Shown here: piece after piece, positions 7,504-15,456 of the stretch
Layout: every line of letters begins with the position of its first letter
Position numbering within the stretch: the first letter of the stretch is position 1
From: Pseudomonadota bacterium
GTDB taxonomy: Bacteria; Desulfobacterota; Syntrophia; Syntrophales; UBA5619
Reading direction: 5' to 3'
DNA length: 24,175 nucleotides
Assembly (NCBI GenBank): GCA_018827585.1
Contig: JAHJXP010000073.1
Coordinates: 1-24,175 of the forward strand
Made by a program: the position numbers and the translations under genes
Notes under the pieces: model-generated
Seen by the model: the letters and a program-made list of their open reading frames with translations, nothing else
What the model was told of the DNA's origin: nothing
Databases searched by the model: none

Positions 7504-8643
7504 TCATTCGGGGCCGATGTCTATCACGGTGATCTCGGGCGGCGAGAGAAAGCGGACCGGCGGTCCCCAGGTCCCCATCCCCCCGCTTACGTGAAGCAGC
7601 GCGCCGTTTGCCAGGGGGAAACTCCCGCTGTGATAAGGAAAGACAAGGCGCGTAACCAGGCTGAACGGAAAGATCTGGCCCTTGTGCGTGTGACCCGATA
7701 GCTGGAGATCGAAGGCGCCGGGGGCGTCTTCCTCTAACAGAGGCTGGTGTTTGAGGAGGATCGTGAAGCGGCCGCTTCCCCCTCCCCGGGAGATGACCCC
7801 CCGATCCGAAAGTTTCCTGTAAAGACTGAAGAGGCGTATCGCCGGGTCGTCGACGCCGGCCAGATCGATCACGCCGGCGACGGTCGCAACCTCGCCCCTC
7901 AGGATGATGAAGCCGGATTTCGCTATGAAATCAAGCGACTGATCGATGCCGGCATAGAATTCATGATTTCCCGTCACGGCAAACTTCCCCAACGGCGGGT
8001 TGATCTCCCTGAACTGGGCCGCGGCTTCAGCGAGATTATCCCCCTGCCCGTCCACGAGATCGCCTGTGCAGACGAGGACATCCGGCGCCGCCTCGCGGAC
8101 CTTCCGCAGCATCAAGGCAAGGCGCTCCCCCCGCACCAGGAGGCCGACGTGGACGTCGGAGATCTGGACGACCCGTATCCGCCCTGTCTCCTTCGGGATC
8201 TTCGCCGAGCGGATTTCCAGCCGCTCTACTCGGGGCTCAAGCGCAGCGAAGAAACCATAGCCGACTATCGCAAGCGCCGCCGCGACAGGAATGAAAAACA
8301 GGATCCCCGCCGAAGGGAGAAACCGGAGAGCCTCAGCGCTGATGAGCATACCGGTCGCGCGGACCAGAAGTCGGTAGATTTCCAGCAGGACAGAGGAGGC
8401 GATAAACAGCAACAGGACCGCCATCCAGAGGTAGCCGATCCACGACATGAGCCTGGCCAGGGCCTCGAGGTCGTACCGCTCCGAGACGCGGACGATGATC
8501 GGCGCCATCAGGCCGAGCAGCAGCAGCACGACAAGGACGGCCTGCACCGCCGCCCCGGGTGCGAAAGCCGCCCTGAACCTCAGGAAAAAATGGAAGTGAA
8601 ACCCCCCGTAGATCAGAAAGAAGGTCAGCAGAAACAATCTCAC
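7504..8643 (-). CDS. Membrane-anchored metallophosphoesterase (YkuE/COG1408-like)
   Basis: A 379-residue protein with about four hydrophobic segments in the first 135 residues (roughly 1-20, 31-52, 67-92, 111-132), followed by a calcineurin-like phosphoesterase domain. Its metal-binding motifs are complete and in order: ISDVHVG (D163, H165), TGDLVDG (D195), GNHE (225-228), LKHQP, and SGHTHKGQ. The order matches bacterial YkuE/YaeI-type enzymes, some of which act on lipid A precursors or other phosphodiesters; the substrate is not evident. The start is GTG 8643, with GGGAG 8 nt upstream; this start keeps the first membrane segment. It is a single gene on the minus strand, diverging from the biotin ligase. 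Confidence 0.86.
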   Translation of the reverse strand: MRLFLLTFFLIYGGFHFHFFLRFRAAFAPGAAVQAVLVVLLLLGLMAPIIVRVSERYDLEALARLMSWIGYLWMAVLLLFIASSVLLEIYRLLVRATGMLISAEALRFLPSAGILFFIPVAAALAIVGYGFFAALEPRVERLEIRSAKIPKETGRIRVVQISDVHVGLLVRGERLALMLRKVREAAPDVLVCTGDLVDGQGDNLAEAAAQFREINPPLGKFAVTGNHEFYAGIDQSLDFIAKSGFIILRGEVATVAGVIDLAGVDDPAIRLFSLYRKLSDRGVISRGGGSGRFTILLKHQPLLEEDAPGAFDLQLSGHTHKGQIFPFSLVTRLVFPYHSGSFPLANGALLHVSGGMGTWGPPVRFLSPPEITVIDIGPE

Positions 8644-8771
8644 GGTAAAAACTCCCTGCCGGATTCACATACTAAATGGGAAGCCGGCCTCGGCCCGACC
8701 GATCTCCCGCTGCTTTCCTATCACCTTCTCCCCGATTATGCAAACGCTCCGGAAGGGTTAAGCGATTTGCC

Positions 8772-8800
8772 TTGACAGGACCTGCGGCAGCCGTTATCAG
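8772..8800 (+). promoter_or_regulatory. Sigma-70-type promoter for the biotin ligase gene
   Basis: TTGACA at 8772-8777, a 17-nt spacer and TATCAG at 8795-8800. The start would be near 8807, about 50 nt before ATG 8859. Confidence 0.5.
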
Positions 8801-8858
8801 AATAGGGCCGGTCAAATCATGGACCTGCAAAATGCACTGATTTCATCGGGGATGTTGA

Positions 8859-9821
8859 ATGAATATCGGGGTCAACCCGCCGGAACTCCTTTCGACCTTC
8901 TTTCCGGGAGAAGATCCCTGCCCGGGGACCGTCCCCGGGGAGGAGGAGACAACCCTCTGGTCCGCCGCCGGCCACGGCGAGGCGCGGTGGTTTGCCCTGC
9001 CGGATGATCCTAACTGGGGGCGCTGGTCGGCCCTCGTATTCGCGGATGAGGTCCCCTTTTCCCAGTACGACCGCCTCCAGGAGTTCCTCCGGCAGGGGCG
9101 CCGCCTGCCGGATAGGGCCGCCTGCATCGCGCTTACCGGCAGGAACTTCCACGGCCAGAGGAACCGCCCCTGGGCTGCCCGGCGGGGCAATCTCCATCTG
9201 ACGGTCCACTTCGCCCCCTGGCGTCCGGCAACGGAGATCGGTCTCGGCTTCACCCTCCTGCCGGCCGTCGCCTGCATCCGGGCCATCCGCAGCCTCTCCG
9301 GCGGCGCCGTGGCGGCGGGCATAAAGTGGGTCAACGACATCGTCGCGGGAGAGAAAAAAGTGGGCGGATTCCTGGCGGCTACGCAGACGCAGGGCGGCAT
9401 TGTCCAGGACGTTGTCCTGGGACTGGGAATCAACATCGACGTGGCGCCGGATGTCGAACCCACCCCCTTCGTTCCCGCCGTTGGCTGCCTGCGGGAAATT
9501 TACCCCTCCTTCAGGCTGGCAAAGCTTCTCCCCAACCTCCTGCGGGAACTCAACGGGCTCTACGAGCTCCTCCTCACCGACGGCTTCCTGCCCCTTGTTG
9601 AAGCCTACCGCGAATATGCCGTCATCGTCGGGCGGTCCGTCCGCATCTGGCAGGATGCGGCGGACAGCTCCGCTGAAGAACTCAGAACGATACCGCCTCT
9701 GAGGCGGGGGGTGGTGACGGCCATAGGAGACGACCTCTCCCTGATCCTCGCAGATAGTCAGGCGCCTGTCATCCGGGGCCGTCTCGCCTACGAGGAGGAT
9801 TGCCGGCGTTACGGTCTCTGA
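8859..9821 (+). CDS. Biotin/lipoate-type protein ligase (biotin-[carboxylase] ligase), no HTH domain
   Basis: A 320-residue protein with the BirA catalytic signature in a divergent form: TGRNFHGQRNRPW at 93-105 replaces the usual GRGRxGRxW biotinyl-AMP loop, and it is followed by RRGNLHLTV, IKWVNDIVAGEKKVGG (155-170) and VLGLGINID (186-194). A C-terminal region of about 110 residues could be the SH3-like domain. BirA enzymes activate biotin as biotinyl-AMP and attach it to a lysine of a carrier domain. There is no N-terminal winged helix, so it should not be a repressor; instead about 85 residues of unfamiliar sequence precede the loop. It is followed by the sigma-54 promoter and the oadGAB operon, whose alpha subunit carries a biotinyl domain, so OadA is a likely target. 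ATG 8859 has GGGGA upstream. Confidence 0.8.
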   Translation: MNIGVNPPELLSTFFPGEDPCPGTVPGEEETTLWSAAGHGEARWFALPDDPNWGRWSALVFADEVPFSQYDRLQEFLRQGRRLPDRAACIALTGRNFHGQRNRPWAARRGNLHLTVHFAPWRPATEIGLGFTLLPAVACIRAIRSLSGGAVAAGIKWVNDIVAGEKKVGGFLAATQTQGGIVQDVVLGLGINIDVAPDVEPTPFVPAVGCLREIYPSFRLAKLLPNLLRELNGLYELLLTDGFLPLVEAYREYAVIVGRSVRIWQDAADSSAEELRTIPPLRRGVVTAIGDDLSLILADSQAPVIRGRLAYEEDCRRYGL

Positions 9822-9878
9822 AGCGTCAGGAGACCTTCAAGGGGAAAAAGACGCCGCCATCATGGCAGCGGTCGATCC

Positions 9879-9913
9879 GTGCCTGAAGCGCACAAGATGT
9901 GCGCTTCAGGCAC
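9879..9913. repeat. Perfect 16-bp inverted repeat with 3-nt loop
   Basis: Arms 9879-9894 (GTGCCTGAAGCGCACA) and 9898-9913 are exact reverse complements around AGA. It follows the biotin ligase stop by about 57 nt. No T-run follows, so it is not a standard rho-independent terminator; a transcript-end stabiliser or a protein-binding palindrome are alternatives. Confidence 0.8.
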
Positions 9914-10124
9914 ATGCCGGGAAGTCCGCCGGCGGTCACTCTTTCCGAACACCGCCGAGACATGCGCTACTATCGCACGCTTCTTGCGTTTCAACGGATG
10001 CAGCGCATCTTCTCTCCTGCCTTTTCGGATGACCGTTCGCCCGGGCAGTCGAATAAATTTAATATTTTCGGCAGGTTCCTCACCAACTCCCGCGGCCGGC
10101 CAATAGGTGATAATAACACATTTA

Positions 10125-10140
10125 TGGCACAGCGTTTGCG
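10125..10140 (+). promoter_or_regulatory. Sigma-54 (-24/-12) promoter of the oadGAB operon
   Basis: TGGCACAGCGTTTGCG matches the RpoN consensus TGGCACG-N4-TTGCA at all key positions, with the invariant GG and GC 10 bases apart. Transcription would start near 10151, with about 110 nt of leader before oadG at 10263. It implies control by an enhancer-binding activator, which is not encoded in the window. Confidence 0.75.
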
Positions 10141-10262
10141 TGAAAGAATCGCTTACTTCGGGAATGATCTGCTTCCGGGCGGATTGGTATATTTTTCTTC
10201 TTGACTTTTGTAGAAGGTGTTGAAAGTATCACGTCCGTTCCATCAAATTTGGGAGGTTTTCA

Positions 10263-10493
10263 ATGTCCGTTTTTACCGCTTGTATTATCTCATTTGGCAC
10301 CGTCCTGATACTGCTGAGCTTTATGGCGGTCGTTATGACGCTTCTGACCCGCATATTCCCCGCGCCGAAGGAGGTCTTGGCCCTTGTTGAGACCGGCGGC
10401 ATCGATTCGGGTACGGAACTCGCCATCGCCCAGGCCGTGACGCTGGCCTTCCCCGGCGCCCGCGTCTCGCGTATCAGGGAGCTTCCCCGCTAA
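10263..10493 (+). CDS. oadG: Sodium-pump decarboxylase gamma subunit (OadG-like)
   Basis: A 76-residue protein with one strong N-terminal membrane helix (about residues 3-30, ending LLTRIF) and a short cytosolic tail containing GTELAIAQAVTLAFPG, which resembles the A-x-I-x-x-A-V segment of OadG proteins. The gamma subunit anchors the alpha and beta subunits in the membrane decarboxylase complex. Identification rests on size, topology and position directly before oadA and oadB; primary sequence in this family is weakly conserved. GGGAGG lies about 6 nt before ATG 10263. It is the first gene after the sigma-54 promoter. Confidence 0.75.
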   Translation: MSVFTACIISFGTVLILLSFMAVVMTLLTRIFPAPKEVLALVETGGIDSGTELAIAQAVTLAFPGARVSRIRELPR

Positions 10494-10606
10494 CACGAGT
10501 CTTCGTTTCCCTGCCGGCCCAGGAGAAAGACCCCTGTCGTTCCTCTTAGAGAGGGCAAACCGAAAACCGATACTGCGAAAAACTTTATGAAAGGTGCTTA
10601 GACGAT

Positions 10607-12451
10607 ATGATTTACGCCAGTACACCCAAAAAGATCCGTGTGATGTTTATGCCTTTCCGCGACGGGGTGCAGAGCTCGTTCGGCGGCAAGGTCCGGCTCA
10701 AGGACATCCTTCCCGCCATGGAGTATTCGGCCAAGGAAGCGGGAATCCGCCATTTTGAGTTCGGCGGCGGCGCCCGTTACCAGGCCCCCTATTTCTATGT
10801 CAACGAGGACCCCTTCCACTGCATGGATGAGATGCGCAAAGCCGTCGGGCCCGACGTGGACCTCCAGATACTTACCCGCTCCATCGCCGGTGTCACCCTG
10901 AACGCCCAGAAGATCAAGGCGCTGGAACTCCAGTCCAAGCTGATGAAAAAGCACGGCACGACCTGGGACCGGAACTTCGACTACCTCAACGACGTGGACA
11001 ATCTGGTCAAGACAGGGAAACCCATCGTCGCTGCGGGCATGCACCATCAGGTCTGCATGTCCTTGATGGGATTGCCCTTTTTCTCCGACAAGGTCCACAC
11101 CGCCGAATTCTACATCAACATCGTCCGGGAGCTCCTCAAGCGGGACGCCGTGTTCCACTCCGTATGCATGAAAGACGCCTCGGGAACCGCCGATCCCAAG
11201 ACCTGCTATGAAACGGCCAAGGGTCTCAAGAAGATTCTCCCTCCGGAGGTGATCCTCTGGCAGCACACCCACGACACGGCGTCCATGGGCGTGGCCTGCT
11301 ACATGGCCGGCATCGCAGGCGGCGCCGACGGCATCGATCTTTCCTGCCATCCGATGGCCTCCGGAACGTGCCAGCCCGAGGTCCGTTCCATGTGGCACGC
11401 CCTCAAGGGCACAGGCTACTCCCTGGACATCGACCACACCAAGATGGATGCAATTCAGGGGATTCTGGAGGAGGGCCTGAAGGAATACGATTTCAACCCG
11501 GTGACGACTTCGGCCGACGCCCGCGTCATCGGCTTCCCCATGCCGGGCGGCGCTATCGGTCCGAACGTGCATATGATGAAGGAGGCCGGCATCCTCAACA
11601 AATATTCGGCCGTCCTCGCCGAATTCCCGGTCGTCGTCGAGTCGGCGGGCGCCTGGACGAGCGTCACGCCGGGAAGCCAGCAGTACTGGCTCCAGGCCTT
11701 CAACAACGTCCTTTTGGGACGCTGGAAGAAGATCGAGGCGGGCTACGGCCGCGCCGTCCTGGGCTACTTCGGCCGTCCGCCCCTGCCTCCCGATCCGGAG
11801 GTAGTGAAGATCGCCTCCGAACAACTCAAACTCGAGCCCTTCGCCGGCGACCCCTTCGATGCGGCGCCCGATACGATCGCCCTGGCGGAGGAGGCCCTCA
11901 AGGAGCGCAACATACCGACCACGGAGGAGAACATTTTCCTGGTGGCCTCGGCCATCGTTCCCGGAAGGGCGATGGAGCTCAACGAGGGGATCCGCTTCCT
12001 CACCGGAAACGCCAAGATCTCCCTGCCCCTGAAGAAGGCGGCGCCCACTCCGGCCGCTACGCCGGCCGCGCCTCTGAGCGCCCCATTTACCACCACCTGC
12101 AAGGTCGTCGAGGGGCCCGTCACCCGGAGCTTTGAGATCACCATCGAGCCGCCGGGGGCCGCTGCGGCAGCCCCGGTGGCTGCGCCTGCCCCGGCCGCCC
12201 CGGCTGCCCCCGTCGCCCCTGTAGGCCGGACAGTGCCCGTCTTCTCCCCCTTCGAGGGCAAGGTGGACGTCGTTCAGATCAGCGTGAAGGTCGGGGAAGC
12301 GGTCAAGGAGGGTCAGGTCGTGGCCCAGGTGGAGGCCATGAAGGCCAACCACGACGTAAAGGCCCCCTGCGCCGGGACGGTTATCAGCATCGACGCGGCG
12401 ATAGGCGCCCAGGTCTCTTCGGAAAAACCGATAATGACGATTGGAGCATGA
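10607..12451 (+). CDS. oadA: Biotin-dependent oxaloacetate/2-oxoacid decarboxylase alpha subunit (carboxyltransferase + biotinyl domain)
   Basis: A 614-residue protein. Residues 1-480 form an HMGL-like carboxyltransferase barrel: FRDGVQS with D19, FDYLNDVDNL, a metal-site Lys in CMKDASG (K189, normally carbamylated) and the paired His in WQHTHD (H220, H222). A Pro/Ala-rich linker (about 485-545) leads to a biotinyl domain with VEAMKANHD; K579 lies 35 residues from the end as usual. The enzyme moves carboxylate from the substrate to biotin, which OadB then decarboxylates while exporting sodium. Several motifs differ from typical OadA (DGVQ for DAHQ, GARYQ for GAWFD, ILTRS for LLRGQ), so a related 2-oxoacid is possible. 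The start at ATG 10607 has only a modest AGGTG upstream. OadB follows after 3 nt. Confidence 0.87.
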   Translation: MIYASTPKKIRVMFMPFRDGVQSSFGGKVRLKDILPAMEYSAKEAGIRHFEFGGGARYQAPYFYVNEDPFHCMDEMRKAVGPDVDLQILTRSIAGVTLNAQKIKALELQSKLMKKHGTTWDRNFDYLNDVDNLVKTGKPIVAAGMHHQVCMSLMGLPFFSDKVHTAEFYINIVRELLKRDAVFHSVCMKDASGTADPKTCYETAKGLKKILPPEVILWQHTHDTASMGVACYMAGIAGGADGIDLSCHPMASGTCQPEVRSMWHALKGTGYSLDIDHTKMDAIQGILEEGLKEYDFNPVTTSADARVIGFPMPGGAIGPNVHMMKEAGILNKYSAVLAEFPVVVESAGAWTSVTPGSQQYWLQAFNNVLLGRWKKIEAGYGRAVLGYFGRPPLPPDPEVVKIASEQLKLEPFAGDPFDAAPDTIALAEEALKERNIPTTEENIFLVASAIVPGRAMELNEGIRFLTGNAKISLPLKKAAPTPAATPAAPLSAPFTTTCKVVEGPVTRSFEITIEPPGAAAAAPVAAPAPAAPAAPVAPVGRTVPVFSPFEGKVDVVQISVKVGEAVKEGQVVAQVEAMKANHDVKAPCAGTVISIDAAIGAQVSSEKPIMTIGA

Positions 12452-12454
12452 GGT

Positions 12455-13612
12455 ATGGATCTACTGCATAAGATATTCTTTGATTCGGGACTGATGGCCC
12501 TCTCCTGGCAGAATGTCGCCATGTTCATCGTGGCGGGCGTCCTGATGTACCTGGCGATTGCGAAAAACTACGAGCCTCTGCTGCTGCTGCCCATCGGCTT
12601 CGGGGCCCTGATGGCCAACATCCCCAATGCCATGCTGGCATCGTTCGACAATTGGGTCCCGGCCGGACATGACGCCGTCGCCCCTCTGATGCAGTTGGTC
12701 TACAACGCGGGCATCAAGACGGAGTTCCTGCCGCCGGTCATCTTTCTCGGGGTCGGGGCCCTGACGGACTTCCGCCCCCTGCTTAGCCGGCCCATCACCT
12801 TCGTTCTGGGCGGCGCCGCCCAGTTCGGCGTCTTCATCGCCGCGGTGGGCGCCTCCTACATCTTCGGATTCACTCCCCAGGAGGCGGGCTCCATCGGGAT
12901 CATCGGCGGCGCTGACGGCCCCACGTCGATCTATTTGACGGCCAAGATGGCCCCGCACCTCATGGGGGCGATCGCCGTGGCCTCGTACAGCTACATGTCC
13001 CTGGTCCCCGTCCTCCAGCCGCCGGTCCTGAGGCTGCTGACGACGAAGAAGGAGCGGGCCATCCAGATGAAGCAGGCCAAACCCGTCTCCCGGACGACGG
13101 TCCTGCTGTTCCCCGTCATCTGCACCCTGATGGTTTCCCTGCTCATCCCCACCGTTGCGCCGCTGATCGGCATGCTCATGTTCGGCAACCTGATCCGGGA
13201 ATCGGGCGTGACGGAACGCCTGAGCAACACGGCCAGCACCCATCTGATCAACACCGTGACGATCTTCCTGGCCCTGGCGGTCGGGTCCACCATGGAGGGT
13301 ACGAACTTCCTGCAGTCCAAGACCCTCTTCATCCTGGTGCTGGGCTGCATCGCCTTCCTCTTCAGCACCGCCGGCGGGATCCTCTTCGCCAAGCTCCTCA
13401 ATCTGGTTCTGCCGGAGAGGATGAAGATCAACCCCTGCATCGGCGCGGCGGGCGTCTCCGCCGTCCCCATGTCCGCCCGCGTCGTCCAGAAGTTCGTCTC
13501 CGAGGAGACGGGCGGAAAAGTCAATCCCCTGATGGCCGCCATGGGACCCAATGTGGCCGGCGTCATCGGGACAGCGATCGCCGCAGGCGTATTCCTCGCC
13601 CTGCTTAAGTAA
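12455..13612 (+). CDS. oadB: Sodium-pumping decarboxylase beta subunit
   Basis: A 385-residue polytopic membrane protein with about nine hydrophobic segments. The family signature GIIGGADGPTSIYL contains D154, matching the Asp of OadB that is essential for decarboxylating carboxybiotin and coupling to sodium movement. FLGVGALTDFRPLL and the C-terminal GAAGVSAVPMSARVVQ are also typical of OadB/GcdB/MmdB. The beta subunits of oxaloacetate, glutaconyl-CoA and methylmalonyl-CoA decarboxylases cannot be told apart by these motifs; the adjacent HMGL-type alpha subunit points to a 2-oxoacid. ATG 12455 is 3 nt after the oadA stop, so translation is probably coupled. A strong terminator follows 28 nt after the stop. 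Confidence 0.92.
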   Translation: MDLLHKIFFDSGLMALSWQNVAMFIVAGVLMYLAIAKNYEPLLLLPIGFGALMANIPNAMLASFDNWVPAGHDAVAPLMQLVYNAGIKTEFLPPVIFLGVGALTDFRPLLSRPITFVLGGAAQFGVFIAAVGASYIFGFTPQEAGSIGIIGGADGPTSIYLTAKMAPHLMGAIAVASYSYMSLVPVLQPPVLRLLTTKKERAIQMKQAKPVSRTTVLLFPVICTLMVSLLIPTVAPLIGMLMFGNLIRESGVTERLSNTASTHLINTVTIFLALAVGSTMEGTNFLQSKTLFILVLGCIAFLFSTAGGILFAKLLNLVLPERMKINPCIGAAGVSAVPMSARVVQKFVSEETGGKVNPLMAAMGPNVAGVIGTAIAAGVFLALLK

Positions 13613-13639
13613 CGCTCAATCGGCGATTCACGAGCGGAA

Positions 13640-13672
13640 GGCCCGGGATCAACCATCCCGGGCCCTCTTTTT
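13640..13672 (+). terminator. Rho-independent terminator of the oadGAB operon
   Basis: Arms 13640-13649 (GGCCCGGGAT) and 13655-13664 pair perfectly around CAACC and are followed by CTCTTTTTC. It ends the decarboxylase operon and separates it from the liv promoter 58 nt downstream. Confidence 0.93.
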
Positions 13673-13729
13673 CATTACGCCCCATCGCCCTGCAAACTTA
13701 TGGCGCATGGCCAGGCTGACAAAATTATC

Positions 13730-13758
13730 TTGACACCCGCTATCCATCTCCATATACT
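13730..13758 (+). promoter_or_regulatory. Strong sigma-70-type promoter of the liv operon
   Basis: TTGACA at 13730-13735, a 17-nt spacer and TATACT at 13753-13758 (5 of 6). Start near 13765. The leader to livK is about 340 nt and includes repeat R2. No other gene lies in 13613-14103. Confidence 0.7.
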
Positions 13759-13788
13759 CGGCCAGCGAAAAAACAGATTCCCAACCTT

Positions 13789-13952
13789 GACGAACTCGTA
13801 AAAAGTCGTAAAAGTCTTGAATGTAGGGCGGCTTCGTAAAAAGTCCGCAGGCAAGGCGCGCAAACCATGAGGAGTGAAGCGTACGTTAGCGTACGCTGCA
13901 ACGACGAAGGGTGAAGCGCAACACAGCATCCGGACTTTTTACGAAGCCGTCA
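13789..13952. repeat. Intergenic repeat copy R2 with perfect 19-bp inverted ends
   Basis: The copy is 164 nt long. An outer arm starting GACGAACTCGTAAAAAGTCG is followed by a core bounded by exact 19-bp inverted repeats, 13829-13847 (CGGCTTCGTAAAAAGTCCG) and 13931-13949. Inside, AGCGTACG and CGTACGCT form a smaller palindrome. It lies in the predicted leader of livK. It has no coding frame, so it resembles a MITE or a long REP-type element. Confidence 0.85.
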
Positions 13953-14103
13953 ACCTTTGTTTCGCTTGCCCCGTTTAAAGCCCGCAGGGGTTCGCTCAAT
14001 TCAGCGGGGCGCGCCATTTCAGTTTCACAAGGAGGTGATGTTAAGCCAAATCGTTCGGGGAAGATCTGAAATGAAAGCATTATTCAATCAGGGGGAGGTG
14101 CAA

Positions 14104-15348
14104 ATGAAAAAGCTCGTAATATTGATTTCGATCTTGACCTTTGTCGCCGTTTTTGGTTACGGCGGCGCACTGGCGGCTAATCCCAACAAAATCAAGGTCG
14201 GCATTCTGCTTCCGCTGACCGGAACGTTTGCGGCAGTGGCGGAAACCCAGAAGGAGGGCGCGCTGCTGGCGGTGGATGTCGTCAACAAGAGGGGCGGGTT
14301 AAGCATGCCCTGGGGGAAAGTGACGGTGGAAGGCGTGGTCGCCGATGACGAAGCCAAACTGGATGTGGGCGTCCGGCGCTATCGCTACATGGTTGACGAG
14401 GGGGTAAAAGGCGTGGGCGGTCAGACCTGGGCCCCGCTCTCGTTCGCCATCAATGCCGTGGTTTTAAAAGAGCCGATGCCCTATTTCCCCGTTTGCGTCA
14501 TGGCCAAAGAGGCTTTTATGAAGGGCAAGCTGGCCCCTTCGACCTTCGCCACGGCCTTCAGTCCCTGGACCGTCGGATACATGGCCGGCTCCGCGGCCAT
14601 CAAAGAGCTGGGGAAGAAACGCATCTTCTTCCTGGCCCGCGCGGACAGCTGGGGGTGGGATATGCGGGACGGCGCCACTGCCGCCGCCAAGGCATTAGGC
14701 GCCGAGATTGTCGGGTATGACGAGGTTTCGCTCGGGACCAGCGATTACACGACCGTTCTGCAGAAAGTCCGGGCGGCAAAGCCGGATGTCTTCATATCGG
14801 CCCAATTTGGCGGCGATGCCGTCGCACTCCTGAAGCAGGCCCACCAGATGGGCCTCAACAAGGAGATGACCATTTTCAACGCCTTCATCACGAACGTGGT
14901 CGCGAAAGGCATCCCTCCCGAAGCCCTGGCGGGCGTCTACTCGATGCATTATTTTTACTATGACCTGGAAAACTTTCCCGACAAGGAAGTGGCAAAAAGC
15001 GCTAAGGATTTCACCGGTCTGTATCGGGCAAAATACAACAAGCCCCCCGATGCTTACGCAACCATAGCCTATGTCGCCTACATGGAGATGTTCAGGGGGT
15101 TTGAGGCGGCCAAATCCTTCGATCCCGTAAAGGTGTCCGCGGCACTGATGGCCAACAAAGGCGAATTCAACTCCGTCAAAGGCCCTGCCAGATGGCGGGA
15201 GGACCACGCGGCTGTATACAAGTACGCCGCCTTCCTGGTCAAGGGAAAAGGTCCAGGCGAACAGAAACACGAATGGGACCTGTTCAACGTCGTCGGCTAC
15301 CAGGGCGGCGATTCGGTGATGCCTGATTTGAAGTCTCTGGGTTATTAA
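14104..15348 (+). CDS. livK: Branched-chain amino acid-type ABC transporter, periplasmic substrate-binding protein
   Basis: A 414-residue protein with a clear Sec signal peptide, MKKLVILISILTFVAVFGYG, and an ALA-type cleavage site near residues 24-25. The mature part opens with KIKVGILLPLTGTFAAVAE, the entry strand and ligand loop of the Peripla_BP_6 (LivK) family, and includes DWGW-type and TSDYTTVLQKVRAAKPDVF segments typical of it. It should capture a ligand, often leucine, isoleucine or valine but also amides, urea or aromatic acids in relatives, for LivM/LivH. I chose ATG 14104 because GGGAGG lies just upstream and the signal peptide begins there; in-frame ATGs at 14038 and 14071 would put extra charged residues before it. 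It is the first gene after the promoter at 13730 and is separated from livG by a hairpin and repeat R3. Confidence 0.9.
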   Translation: MKKLVILISILTFVAVFGYGGALAANPNKIKVGILLPLTGTFAAVAETQKEGALLAVDVVNKRGGLSMPWGKVTVEGVVADDEAKLDVGVRRYRYMVDEGVKGVGGQTWAPLSFAINAVVLKEPMPYFPVCVMAKEAFMKGKLAPSTFATAFSPWTVGYMAGSAAIKELGKKRIFFLARADSWGWDMRDGATAAAKALGAEIVGYDEVSLGTSDYTTVLQKVRAAKPDVFISAQFGGDAVALLKQAHQMGLNKEMTIFNAFITNVVAKGIPPEALAGVYSMHYFYYDLENFPDKEVAKSAKDFTGLYRAKYNKPPDAYATIAYVAYMEMFRGFEAAKSFDPVKVSAALMANKGEFNSVKGPARWREDHAAVYKYAAFLVKGKGPGEQKHEWDLFNVVGYQGGDSVMPDLKSLGY

Positions 15349-15406
15349 TAACAGGGGGCTTCGAATTTCAAGCTTTACCGGCTCTTTACGCGAGCATTAC
15401 ACCAGC

Positions 15407-15447
15407 TTCCGCCCCGGTGTTCTTGACATTTCCACACCGGGGCGGAA
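15407..15447. repeat. Perfect 14-bp hairpin between livK and livG
   Basis: Arms 15407-15420 (TTCCGCCCCGGTGT) and 15434-15447 are exact reverse complements with a 13-nt loop. It begins 59 nt after the livK stop. There is no T-run, so partial termination or protection of an upstream livK transcript end are more likely than full termination. Confidence 0.75.
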
Positions 15448-15456
15448 TCCAGGAAA

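Larger units (their letters stand above)
9822..10262. other. Long intergenic region between biotin ligase and oadG
   Basis: No convincing coding frame is present. It holds a perfect 16-bp hairpin (9879-9913) and a near-consensus sigma-54 promoter (10125-10140). The roughly 210 bases between them are where an enhancer-binding activator would be expected to bind, but no clear repeated site was recognised. Confidence 0.6.

Noticed and set aside
7747..8775. Plus-strand open frame (342 codons)
   Set aside because: Antisense to the metallophosphoesterase with intact catalytic motifs.
10201..10232. Sigma-70-like TTGACT near oadG
   Set aside because: No matching -10 at 16-18 nt; the sigma-54 site upstream is far better.
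10598..12352. Minus-strand open frame of 584 codons opposite oadA
   Set aside because: Low-complexity His/Gly/Arg/Asp-rich sequence without domains; it mirrors oadA codon use.
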